Source of the DNA: CAWBRY01 sp963791295
Lineage (GTDB): Bacteria; Bacteroidota; Bacteroidia; Chitinophagales; Chitinophagaceae
Length of the DNA stretch: 64,000 nt
Assembly (NCBI GenBank): GCA_963791295.1
Contig: CAWBRY010000005.1
Coordinates: 248,001-312,000, forward strand
Reading direction: 5' to 3'
Notes under the pieces: generated by a model
Told to the model about the DNA's origin: nothing
What the model saw: only the letters and a program-made list of their open reading frames with translations
Databases searched by the model: none
Position numbers and translations under genes: made by a program
Part shown: piece after piece, positions 45,684 to 53,436 of the stretch
Position numbering within the stretch: the first letter of the stretch is position 1
How the letters are laid out: every line of letters starts with the position of its first letter

Positions 45684-46706
45684 ATGTATAGTCGAAAACA
45701 TATACTAACGTTTACCCTTGTACTATTTTTCTACATGGGTGCTGTTGCGCAAACGCCTGTGGATGTCGCTGAAAGCACTTTAAAAGTAGGCGCTTTTGGA
45801 GAAGAGTCTTTTCTATATGGTTTTGCAGAAGGAGATCAATTGGTATTCAACTTTGAGGAGGCAAATGGTAAGGAACTGAAAGAAGTAGAGATCATTGAAT
45901 TGCCGGGTGTATCCAAATACCTGGAATATAAGAGCAGGAAGGTAGAAAACAAGACAATCAAAATACCGAAGACGGGTATATATAAATTTCGTTTTGCCAA
46001 TGGTGCATTGGGCATCCGTTTCTGCAAATACAAGATACAACGCATTCCCGCCGGTGCAGGAACACAAAATTTTGATCCTAATGTTTATTGGCATACTGTC
46101 TCCGATACAACTTATACCACAACCGAGGAGACTTTTCTTTCCAATACGGACACGGTCATTACAAATTTCCAGGACCGTATTTTGAAAGTGAATCCTATCT
46201 CCGGGTCGATGACCAACAAAGCAGTCTTCAATTTTGTGTTGCCCGAAAATACTATTGCCTGGAGTTATTACATTACCGCAGATCCGGCGGGAATGAAAAT
46301 TTATGATGAGGCATCCAGTAAGCTGGCTCCTGCGTCTACGCCTATCATGACTAAATTTCCAATGTACGGACCGCTGGCTGCGACGGCGCTAAATACAACA
46401 TCGTATCTTACTAAATTGCAAACGGGAGAGGACGTAAACTATTGGATTGTTGAGGGAGATAATTCAGATCTATTTCTCAACGGAGCGCAATTCCGTTATA
46501 TTAAGAAAGGTAAGGCGGTCAACGATTTTTCCAAAATGGATTTTCGCAAAGGGAGCCTCTTTTTTTGTTTTTCCAATGATAACCCAAACGAGTCCGTTAC
46601 AGTAACCGTCAAGATAACATCCATTCATGTGAATGAGATCATGGATACAAGGCCGGCAAAGACTATGCAAATCACGCCGAAGAAAGAAATGTATTTGAAA
46701 AATTGA
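45684..46706 (+). CDS. secreted beta-rich protein of unknown function inside the pyrimidine operon
   Basis: A 340-residue exported protein. Signal peptide at residues 1-22 (MYSRKHILTFTLVLFFYMGAVAQ). The mature part has no membrane segment. An N-terminal beta-sandwich-like region (about 30-130: LKVGAFGEESFLYGFAEGD to GIYKFRFANGALGIRF) resembles carbohydrate- or ligand-binding sandwiches only in general pattern. A middle region is rich in Thr (DTTYTTTEET) and a C-terminal strand-rich part has AQFRYIKKG and LFFCFSNDNPNESVTVTVKI. No lipobox and no recognised sorting domain. Gaps of 22 and 12 bases to mmsA and the aminotransferase tie it to the operon. No function assigned. Confidence 0.7.
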   Translation: MYSRKHILTFTLVLFFYMGAVAQTPVDVAESTLKVGAFGEESFLYGFAEGDQLVFNFEEANGKELKEVEIIELPGVSKYLEYKSRKVENKTIKIPKTGIYKFRFANGALGIRFCKYKIQRIPAGAGTQNFDPNVYWHTVSDTTYTTTEETFLSNTDTVITNFQDRILKVNPISGSMTNKAVFNFVLPENTIAWSYYITADPAGMKIYDEASSKLAPASTPIMTKFPMYGPLAATALNTTSYLTKLQTGEDVNYWIVEGDNSDLFLNGAQFRYIKKGKAVNDFSKMDFRKGSLFFCFSNDNPNESVTVTVKITSIHVNEIMDTRPAKTMQITPKKEMYLKN

Positions 46707-46718
46707 CAAGTAATTTTT

Positions 46719-48071
46719 ATGTCCGATACAAAAACCATCCCGGTAGTAGAAACAGATGAGATCCTCCGGGAAAATCTTGACTACACCTTATTTTCATGGA
46801 GCAAACAAAAAGGAATTGATCCTATCGCTGTAAAATATGGCGAAGGAGTTTACCTCTATGGATATGATGATAAACGATGGCTGGATTTTTCATCGGGCCT
46901 GATGAACGTGAACATCGGCCACGGCAACCAACGGGTAACCGCTGCCGTAGTCAAACAAATGCAGAAAGTAAGCTATGTCACTCCAAACTGTGTTACCAAA
47001 GTACGCGGCGAATTAGGAAGGAAGTTGGCAGAGATTTGTCCGGGCAATTTGAATAAGGCCTTCTTCACCTTGTGTGGCGCCACGTCTATTGAAAATGCTA
47101 TAAAGCTTGCCCGAGCATATACAGGCCGACATAAAATATTAAGTCGTTATCAATCCTATCATGGCTCCACCTATGGCGTTCTATCTGCCGGAGGCGATCC
47201 TCGCAAACTGCCGGTAGATGCGCAACAGGCGCCCAACTTTGTCCATTTCGACCTACCATACTTATATCGCTGGCCTCATGATGAAGAAAGTTTATTGAAA
47301 GAGTCCGTGGCCCAATTGGAACGGATCATCGCTTTTGAAGGACCCACCAATATTGCAGCGATCTTATTGGAAGGTGAATCCGGATCCTCCGGTTGCCTAA
47401 AATATCCTGTCGGATATCTCAAAAAAGTCAGGGCCATTTGCGACATACACGGCATATTGCTGATCATCGATGAGGTGATGAGTGGCTTTGGACGTACGGG
47501 CAAATGGTTTGGTTTTGAAAATCATGGAATCATTCCCGATATGATCGCGATGGCCAAGGGATTGACCTCCGGATATATTCCCTTTGGGTGCTTAATGGTT
47601 TCCGATAAGATAGCCTCGAGATACGACGACGCCATGTTGCCATTGGGGCTAACCTATTCTGCGCACCCTGTTGGTTGTGCTGCAGCTTTGGAAACCCTTA
47701 AGATTTATGAGGATGAAAACCTGGTGAACAATGCTGCGACCATGGGAAAATACCTGGATACTCAAATGGGTTTGTTAAAGGAACGGCATCCATCGATTGG
47801 CGATTGGAGGAACACAGGCTTGTTGGGTTGTATTGAACTGGTGAAGAACCAGAAGACAAAAGAACCCATGGCGCCGTTTAATGCGAGACCAGATGAGATG
47901 ACAGTGATGAATAAATTATCCGCCCTGATCAAAGAATTGGGCATGTATACTTTGGTCCGGTGGAATTATATTTTTGTCGCCCCACCGCTTTGCATCAATG
48001 AACAACAGATCGATGAGGGCCTCGTCATTATTAGTGAAGCACTGTCGTTTGCTGATAAACATGTGGGCTGA
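46719..48071 (+). CDS. class III aminotransferase, probable beta-alanine/3-aminoisobutyrate transaminase
   Basis: A 450-residue PLP enzyme. Fold type I class III signature: LLIIDEVMSGFGRTGKWFGFE (about residues 247-267) and Schiff-base lysine K280 in MAKGLTSGYIPFG. GATSIENAIKLARAYTGRHKI (about 118-138) is the phosphate-binding region and SYHGSTYG the aromatic stacking region. In this operon the expected reaction is beta-alanine (or 3-aminoisobutyrate) to malonate (or methylmalonate) semialdehyde, which feeds MmsA. The family also contains taurine and omega-amino-acid transaminases; the assignment rests on context. Confidence 0.88.
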   Translation: MSDTKTIPVVETDEILRENLDYTLFSWSKQKGIDPIAVKYGEGVYLYGYDDKRWLDFSSGLMNVNIGHGNQRVTAAVVKQMQKVSYVTPNCVTKVRGELGRKLAEICPGNLNKAFFTLCGATSIENAIKLARAYTGRHKILSRYQSYHGSTYGVLSAGGDPRKLPVDAQQAPNFVHFDLPYLYRWPHDEESLLKESVAQLERIIAFEGPTNIAAILLEGESGSSGCLKYPVGYLKKVRAICDIHGILLIIDEVMSGFGRTGKWFGFENHGIIPDMIAMAKGLTSGYIPFGCLMVSDKIASRYDDAMLPLGLTYSAHPVGCAAALETLKIYEDENLVNNAATMGKYLDTQMGLLKERHPSIGDWRNTGLLGCIELVKNQKTKEPMAPFNARPDEMTVMNKLSALIKELGMYTLVRWNYIFVAPPLCINEQQIDEGLVIISEALSFADKHVG

Positions 48072-48147
48072 TTATTGATTACTGATTATTGATTATTGGT
48101 TTAATAGTGCAATCATGAAATAATCAATAATTTAATAATCAATAATT
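48070..48147. repeat. AT-rich heptamer inverted repeat, copy 1
   Basis: Left arm 48070-48097 is built of GATTATT/GATTACT heptamers. Right arm 48119-48147 is its near-exact reverse complement (AATAATC/AATAATT units), with a 20-base centre. It fills the 87-base gap between the aminotransferase and permease genes, and the left arm begins inside the stop codon. Confidence 0.8.
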
Positions 48148-48158
48148 AAAAACAAGCC

Positions 48159-49616
48159 ATGCAGGAACAATCTTCCGATCTTACCAACGAGGATCTCGCC
48201 CCGGTACCACCTGCCAAAAGAACCTGGGGTGTATGGAACTATGCGGCGCTGTGGATCAGCATGAGTCTTTGTATTCCTACCTACACCATGGCCAGCTCGA
48301 TGATCAACCAGGGAATGAGCTGGTGGCAAGCAGTCTTAACCATTTTCTTGGGAAACGCCATTGTATTAATTCCAATGTTATTAAATGGACATGCCGGTGC
48401 CCGCTATGGAATCCCTTTCCCCGTATTTGCAAGGGCAAGCTTCGGCACCAAAGGAGCAAATATTCCTGCCATGCTGCGCGCGATCGTCGCTTGCGGATGG
48501 TTTGGCATACAGACCTGGATTGGCGGCGCTTCATTATATAATTTATTAAGGGCATGGAATCCGTCCTTGGAAGAAATTAATACCACATCTCTTTTTCCGC
48601 AGGCATTACCTGCGATATGCTTCTTCATATTCTGGGCGTTGAATATGTTCATTGTTTATAAAGGAGTGGAAAGTATCCGGAAATTGCTTGTATTCAAAGC
48701 CATCTTTCTTCCCATCGCCGCCATTTCATTATTTTGTTGGGCAGTAGTGGCTGCGCGAGGTCTTGGCCCCATTCTTAGCGAACCTTCGCAGTTCAAGGAT
48801 AGTTCTTCTTTCTTCCATTTCTTTTTTCCCGCACTGACCGCCGTAGTGGGGTTCTGGGCCACGTTGTCATTGAACATTCCTGATTTTACGCGATATGCAA
48901 AGAGTCAAAGAGCACATATAAAAGGACAGGCTATCGGACTTCCGCCCTCCATGACCTTGTTTGCATTTATAGGAGTGGTCGTTACCTCCGCTTCAGCCAT
49001 AATTTATGGTTCTCCCGAATGGGATCCTGTAAGATTAGCCGGCAAATTTGATAATAAATTAATGGTGAGCCTGGCAATGTTGGGTATAATCATCTCCACT
49101 CTTGCAACAAATATTGCAGCGAATATTGTAAGTCCCGCCAATGATTTCTCCAATCTCGCGCCTTCCAAAATTAATTTTAGAATGGGTGGATATATTACCG
49201 GAGTTGTTGGAGTGCTGATTTTTCCCTGGCGACTGATGGCCGACCCTAATGGATATATTTTTACGTGGCTGATCGCCTACTCAAGCCTGTTAGGTCCGAT
49301 CGGAGGAATTCTGATCACGGATTATTACTTCATCCGGAAACAAACTCTTCATGTAAATGAACTTTACAGTCATAGCGGCCGATATTTCTTCACCAAGGGA
49401 TTTAACCACATTGCGATTATTGCGTTGCTTTTAGGAATTTTACCTAATGTTCCAGGATTCTTGCTGCAAGTAAGACTAATTTCATCTTCAGCATTCCCAC
49501 AATGGATAAGCCAGTTATACAATTATGCCTGGTTTGTTGGTTTTTTTGTAAGTGGGTTTGTATATTGGATATTGATGAAAGATGTGACTACCTTGAGAAC
49601 GGCTAATGAGAAATAA
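48159..49616 (+). CDS. NCS1 family nucleobase:cation symporter
   Basis: A 485-residue inner-membrane transporter with 12 predicted segments. The NCS1 start is clear: TWGVWNYAALWISMSLCIPTY (about residues 25-45), MASSMINQGMSWWQAVLTIFLGN, then HAGARYGIPFPVFARASFG (about 85-103) and GWFGIQTWIGGASLYNLL (about 117-134). NIPDFTRYAKSQR (about 242-254) and ATNIAANIVSPANDFSNLAP (about 312-331) are substrate- and cation-site segments in Mhp1 and PucI. Substrates in the family are uracil, allantoin, hydantoins, cytosine and purines. Next to a dihydropyrimidinase gene, uracil/thymine or dihydropyrimidines are most likely. Confidence 0.93.
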   Translation: MQEQSSDLTNEDLAPVPPAKRTWGVWNYAALWISMSLCIPTYTMASSMINQGMSWWQAVLTIFLGNAIVLIPMLLNGHAGARYGIPFPVFARASFGTKGANIPAMLRAIVACGWFGIQTWIGGASLYNLLRAWNPSLEEINTTSLFPQALPAICFFIFWALNMFIVYKGVESIRKLLVFKAIFLPIAAISLFCWAVVAARGLGPILSEPSQFKDSSSFFHFFFPALTAVVGFWATLSLNIPDFTRYAKSQRAHIKGQAIGLPPSMTLFAFIGVVVTSASAIIYGSPEWDPVRLAGKFDNKLMVSLAMLGIIISTLATNIAANIVSPANDFSNLAPSKINFRMGGYITGVVGVLIFPWRLMADPNGYIFTWLIAYSSLLGPIGGILITDYYFIRKQTLHVNELYSHSGRYFFTKGFNHIAIIALLLGILPNVPGFLLQVRLISSSAFPQWISQLYNYAWFVGFFVSGFVYWILMKDVTTLRTANEK

Positions 49617-49663
49617 TTTGACGATCTTTTCAATTCCATTCTTACCGTATTAATTCAAACGCC

Positions 49664-51046
49664 ATGTCGATTTTGATCAGGAACGGCAGAATCATTACAG
49701 CTGCGGACGACTATGTGGCTGATATCTTCATTGAAGGAGAAACAGTGCAACAAATTGGCAAGGGACTTTCCAAGAAGGCTGACAAAGAAATTGATGCAGC
49801 AGGTAAACTGATTTTCCCTGGAGGCATCGACCCTCACGTCCATTTGGACATGCCGTTTATGGGAACCTTTTCCAGTGATAACTATGAAACGGGAACAAGA
49901 GCCGCTTTGTTTGGAGGCACAACGATGGTAATCGATTTTGTTCTGCAAAAACAAGGCAACAGCTTGCAAGCAGCCCTTGATGAATGGAAAGGCCGAAGCG
50001 ACAACAATTGCCTGAGTGATTATAGCTTTCACATGGCCGTCACCGATTTTAATGAAAGTACACGACCGGAGATCAAAAACATGATCGAAAAAGAGGGCAT
50101 TACTTCCTTCAAGACTTTCATGGCTTACAAAGGAGCGCTGATGATCGACGATCGGCAAATGGTTGGATTGATGCAGGAGGTAAAGGCGCATGGCGGCCTG
50201 ATCAATGTACACGCAACTAATGGTGATATGATCGATTTCCTGGTTGCAAAATACCGTGCTGAGGGAAAGCGTGCACCTCTTTATCATTATTTATCGCAAC
50301 CGGAGATAACAGAGGCCGAAGCAAGCGGGAGATTTACCGATATGTCTTATTATACAGGTTGTCCTGGCTACATTGTTCACCTGACCTGTGAAGGTGCGTT
50401 GAATGCGGTAAGAAAGGCGGGCACGAGAGGGCAACATGTATTTGTGGAGACCTGCATACAATATCTCCTGCTGGATGCATCGTTGTACGAAAAGGATTTT
50501 GAAGGTGCCCGGTGGGTGATGAGTCCACCCCTTCGCCAGGTAAAAGATCAGGACACACTATGGGCTGGCATTAACCAGGGATTGGTGAATGTGGTCGCTA
50601 CCGATCATTGCCCGTTCAACTGGCAGCAAAAAGAAATGGGAAAAGATGATTTTTCGAAAATTCCCAATGGCCATCCTGCCATCGAAAACAGAATGGAACT
50701 GTTATATAGTGAGGGAGTAGTAAGAAATAAGATCACATTGAATAAATATGTTGAGTTGACATCAACCAACCCGGCAAAAATTTTTGGCATGTTCCCCAGG
50801 AAAGGAACGATTGGAGTTGGAAATGATGCCGATATTATCATTTTTGATCCGACTGAAAAACATATCATTTCTGCGAAGACTCATCACATGAATGTCGACT
50901 ATAGCGCCTACGAAGGCTGGTCCGTCACCGGAAAAGTGAAAACGGTTTTATTAAGAGGCAAGATAGCGATCGACAACAATTCCTGCCTCATCGATAAGGG
51001 CTATGGACAATTTGTGCGGAGAAATAAAGTGAGAGAGGTTATATAG
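49664..51046 (+). CDS. hydA: dihydropyrimidinase
   Basis: Zinc amidohydrolase opening 5,6-dihydrouracil/dihydrothymine to N-carbamoyl-beta-alanine or the amino-isobutyrate analogue. 460 residues, normal. Metal ligands: H58 and H60 in DPHVH, carboxylated K150 in SFKTFMAYKG, HATNGD (about His183) and D314 in ATDHCPFN. The sequence CIQYLLLD (about 263-270) is a typical substrate-loop region. D-hydantoinases cannot be told apart from sequence alone, but the neighbouring PreTA and beta-ureidopropionase genes support the pyrimidine role. The 47-base gap from the permease fits one operon. Confidence 0.94.
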   Translation: MSILIRNGRIITAADDYVADIFIEGETVQQIGKGLSKKADKEIDAAGKLIFPGGIDPHVHLDMPFMGTFSSDNYETGTRAALFGGTTMVIDFVLQKQGNSLQAALDEWKGRSDNNCLSDYSFHMAVTDFNESTRPEIKNMIEKEGITSFKTFMAYKGALMIDDRQMVGLMQEVKAHGGLINVHATNGDMIDFLVAKYRAEGKRAPLYHYLSQPEITEAEASGRFTDMSYYTGCPGYIVHLTCEGALNAVRKAGTRGQHVFVETCIQYLLLDASLYEKDFEGARWVMSPPLRQVKDQDTLWAGINQGLVNVVATDHCPFNWQQKEMGKDDFSKIPNGHPAIENRMELLYSEGVVRNKITLNKYVELTSTNPAKIFGMFPRKGTIGVGNDADIIIFDPTEKHIISAKTHHMNVDYSAYEGWSVTGKVKTVLLRGKIAIDNNSCLIDKGYGQFVRRNKVREVI

Positions 51047-51048
51047 CT

Positions 51049-51145
51049 GATTACTGATTATTGATTATTCCTAAACTTATAAAATGCGAAATGTTCAAAC
51101 CAGAACTTATAACTTACAACCTATAATAATTAATAATCAATAATA
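51049..51145. repeat. AT-rich heptamer inverted repeat, copy 2
   Basis: Left arm 51049-51069 (GATTACT-GATTATT-GATTATT) repeats 21 bases of copy 1 exactly. Right arm about 51123-51145 (AATAATTAATAATCAATAAT) is its near reverse complement, separated by 53 unrelated bases. It fills the 103-base gap between dihydropyrimidinase and beta-ureidopropionase genes. Confidence 0.75.
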
Positions 51146-51149
51146 AATC

Positions 51150-52016
51150 ATGCCAAGGAAAATCAAATCAGGCTTAATCCAAATGAGTCTTCCGAAGACC
51201 GAAGGTGAAGGGACCATTGATGAGATCAAGGAAGCCATGGTGCAAAAACATCTTCCGCTGATCGACGAGGCCGGGAAGAAGGGAGTGCAAATCCTTTGTT
51301 TCCAGGAGATCTTCAATACTCCTTATTTCTGCCCGGGCCAGGATAAAGCCTGGTACGAATCCGCAGAAAGTGTTCCTGGGCCCACGATTGAAAGGATGCA
51401 GCCGTATGCGAAAAAGTATAATATGGTAATGATCGTTCCGGTCTATGAAAAAGAGCAGGCGGGAGTTTTATACAACACAGCAGCGGTGATTGATGCCGAT
51501 GGAAGCTTTCTGGGCAAGTATCGCAAAAATCACATTCCCCACACAAGCGGGTTCTGGGAAAAGTTTTTTTTCAAGCCCGGTAACCTGGGTTATCCGGTAT
51601 TTCAAACCCGTTATGCAAAAGTGGGAGTCTATATATGTTATGACCGGCATTTTCCCGATGGCGCCAGGTGTCTGGGATTAAATGGGGCGGAAATAGTTTA
51701 CAATCCATCGGCAACGGTAGCTGGCCTGAGTCAATATTTATGGAAATTGGAACAACCCGCCCACGCTGCGGCGAATGGATACTTCATGGGATGTATCAAT
51801 CGCGTTGGCGAGGAAAAACCTTGGAATCTGGGCAAGTTTTATGGTTCTTCCTATTTCGTTGATCCCAGGGGACAAATCTTTGCCCAGGCCAGTGAGGACA
51901 ATGACGAGTTATTAATTGCTGAATTTGACCTGGATATGATTGAACAAGTAAGAAACGTATGGCAATTCTTCAGAGACCGAAGGCCGGAAACCTACGGAAA
52001 GCTGGTCGAGCTATGA
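51150..52016 (+). CDS. beta-ureidopropionase (nitrilase superfamily)
   Basis: Hydrolyses N-carbamoyl-beta-alanine to beta-alanine, CO2 and ammonia. 288 residues with the CN-hydrolase triad E53 (CFQEIFNTPYF), K126 (GKYRKNHIPH) and C163 (YICYDRHFPD). The stretches GFWEKFFFKPGN and AHAAANGYFMGCINRVG resemble eukaryotic UPB1 closely. N-carbamoylputrescine amidase is the nearest alternative; it shares the triad, but its neighbours would be agmatine genes. Here it sits between dihydropyrimidinase and PreT. Confidence 0.92.
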   Translation: MPRKIKSGLIQMSLPKTEGEGTIDEIKEAMVQKHLPLIDEAGKKGVQILCFQEIFNTPYFCPGQDKAWYESAESVPGPTIERMQPYAKKYNMVMIVPVYEKEQAGVLYNTAAVIDADGSFLGKYRKNHIPHTSGFWEKFFFKPGNLGYPVFQTRYAKVGVYICYDRHFPDGARCLGLNGAEIVYNPSATVAGLSQYLWKLEQPAHAAANGYFMGCINRVGEEKPWNLGKFYGSSYFVDPRGQIFAQASEDNDELLIAEFDLDMIEQVRNVWQFFRDRRPETYGKLVEL

Positions 52017-52056
52017 TCCCTGACTTTCGAATGATCGTCGGGCAAATAAATATTCT

Positions 52057-53394
52057 ATGGCGATTACTAATAATCGATTAAGCAACGAGGAATACCAGAG
52101 GAACTTTGCTGATATTCATCCGCCGTTTGAAAATAAGACTGCAGCGCAAGTCGAAGCGAATCGTTGCTTATTTTGTTATGATGCCCCGTGCACCAAGAGT
52201 TGTCCTACCAGTATAGATGTACCCAAATTCATCAAGCAAATCGCAACCGATAATTTAAAGGGTTCCGCAAACACTATTCTTTCTGCCAACATCATGGGCG
52301 CCGGTTGCTCCAGGGTTTGTCCCGTAGAAAAACTTTGCGAAGGGGCTTGCGTTTTTAATTTGTTAGATGAAGCACCCATTTCTATTGCCAGGCTACAACG
52401 CTATTCAACGGAGAAAGCCTTGGAAAATAACTGGCAATTATTCCAGCGCAAACCATCTATCGGGAAAAAAGTAGCTGTTGTCGGCGCCGGTCCCGCAGGA
52501 TTGAGTTGTGCGCATGCGCTCAGCCGTGAAGGGATTGATGTAACGATATTTGAAAAAGAAAATAAGGGCGGTGGTTTAATGACCTATGGCATTGCAGCGT
52601 ATAAAGTCACTCCACAGTTTTGCGAAGATGAAGTACAATATATTCTTGCCGTAGGTGGCATCGACATAAAATATGATCAGGAGTTGGGAAGAGATATTAT
52701 GTTGTCGGAATTACAGCGTGATTATGACGCCGTTTATTTGGGAATAGGTGTTGGCCTGGCGCGACAACTGGATATTCCAGGTGAAGAGTTGAATGGCGTT
52801 GCCGATGCCATCCATTTTATTTATGACCTCCGTAGCAAAGGTTATCCCTCCGTTCCTGTCGGGGATAAGGTGGCGGTGATTGGAATGGGGATGACGGCCA
52901 TTGATGCAGCCACACAGGCGAAAAGGTTAGGAGCAAAGGAAGTAACATTGATATACCGGAGAACAGAAGCTGAAAAACCGTGCACACAGGTTGAATTGGA
53001 CATCGCAAAACTGGATGGTTGTGAAATCATCTGGTTGGCATCTCCTAAAGAAGTGATAGGAGTAAACGGAAATGTTTCTCAACTGGTATGTAGCGTCATG
53101 GAATTGGCTGAACCCGATGCCAGCGGACGACGCGCACCTGTTGATACGGGGAAAACATTTAGTCTGGAAGTTGATATGGTCATCAAGGCCGCAGGGCAAA
53201 TTCCTTTTGAAGAATTAGTCAGAACAAACCATATCGCTAATCAGAATGGAAAGATGATTATTGATAGTAAGAGCGCCACTAATCTTCGGGGAGTCTTTGC
53301 GGGTGGTGATGCGGTCAATGGTGGGAAAGAAGTAGTTGATGCAGTGCAAGCCGGCAAGGACGCAGCGAAGGCTATACTTGAATTCCTGGCTTGA
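52057..53394 (+). CDS. preT: NAD(P)-dependent dihydropyrimidine dehydrogenase subunit PreT
   Basis: Electron-input subunit of the bacterial uracil/thymine reductase; matches the N-terminal part of mammalian DPD. 445 residues. Two [4Fe-4S] sets are in the first 100 residues: C37, C40, C45, C49 and C84, C88, C94, C98. The FAD-binding GAGPAG is at 143-148, the NAD(P)-binding GMGMTAIDAATQA at about 274-286, and the closing FAD motif GVFAGGDAVNGGKEVVDAVQAGKDAA near residues 412-437. GltD-like proteins look similar, but the following preA gene (42 bases) settles the assignment. Confidence 0.94.
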   Translation: MAITNNRLSNEEYQRNFADIHPPFENKTAAQVEANRCLFCYDAPCTKSCPTSIDVPKFIKQIATDNLKGSANTILSANIMGAGCSRVCPVEKLCEGACVFNLLDEAPISIARLQRYSTEKALENNWQLFQRKPSIGKKVAVVGAGPAGLSCAHALSREGIDVTIFEKENKGGGLMTYGIAAYKVTPQFCEDEVQYILAVGGIDIKYDQELGRDIMLSELQRDYDAVYLGIGVGLARQLDIPGEELNGVADAIHFIYDLRSKGYPSVPVGDKVAVIGMGMTAIDAATQAKRLGAKEVTLIYRRTEAEKPCTQVELDIAKLDGCEIIWLASPKEVIGVNGNVSQLVCSVMELAEPDASGRRAPVDTGKTFSLEVDMVIKAAGQIPFEELVRTNHIANQNGKMIIDSKSATNLRGVFAGGDAVNGGKEVVDAVQAGKDAAKAILEFLA

Positions 53395-53436
53395 TGAAAC
53401 GTCAGGGTCAATAAATATTCATTTAAAGTAAAGATC

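Noticed and set aside
49655..50287. Long minus-strand open frame of 210 codons opposite dihydropyrimidinase
   Set aside because: It lies wholly antisense to hydA, which has every catalytic residue; the antisense product is Cys/His/Phe-rich without a recognisable domain.
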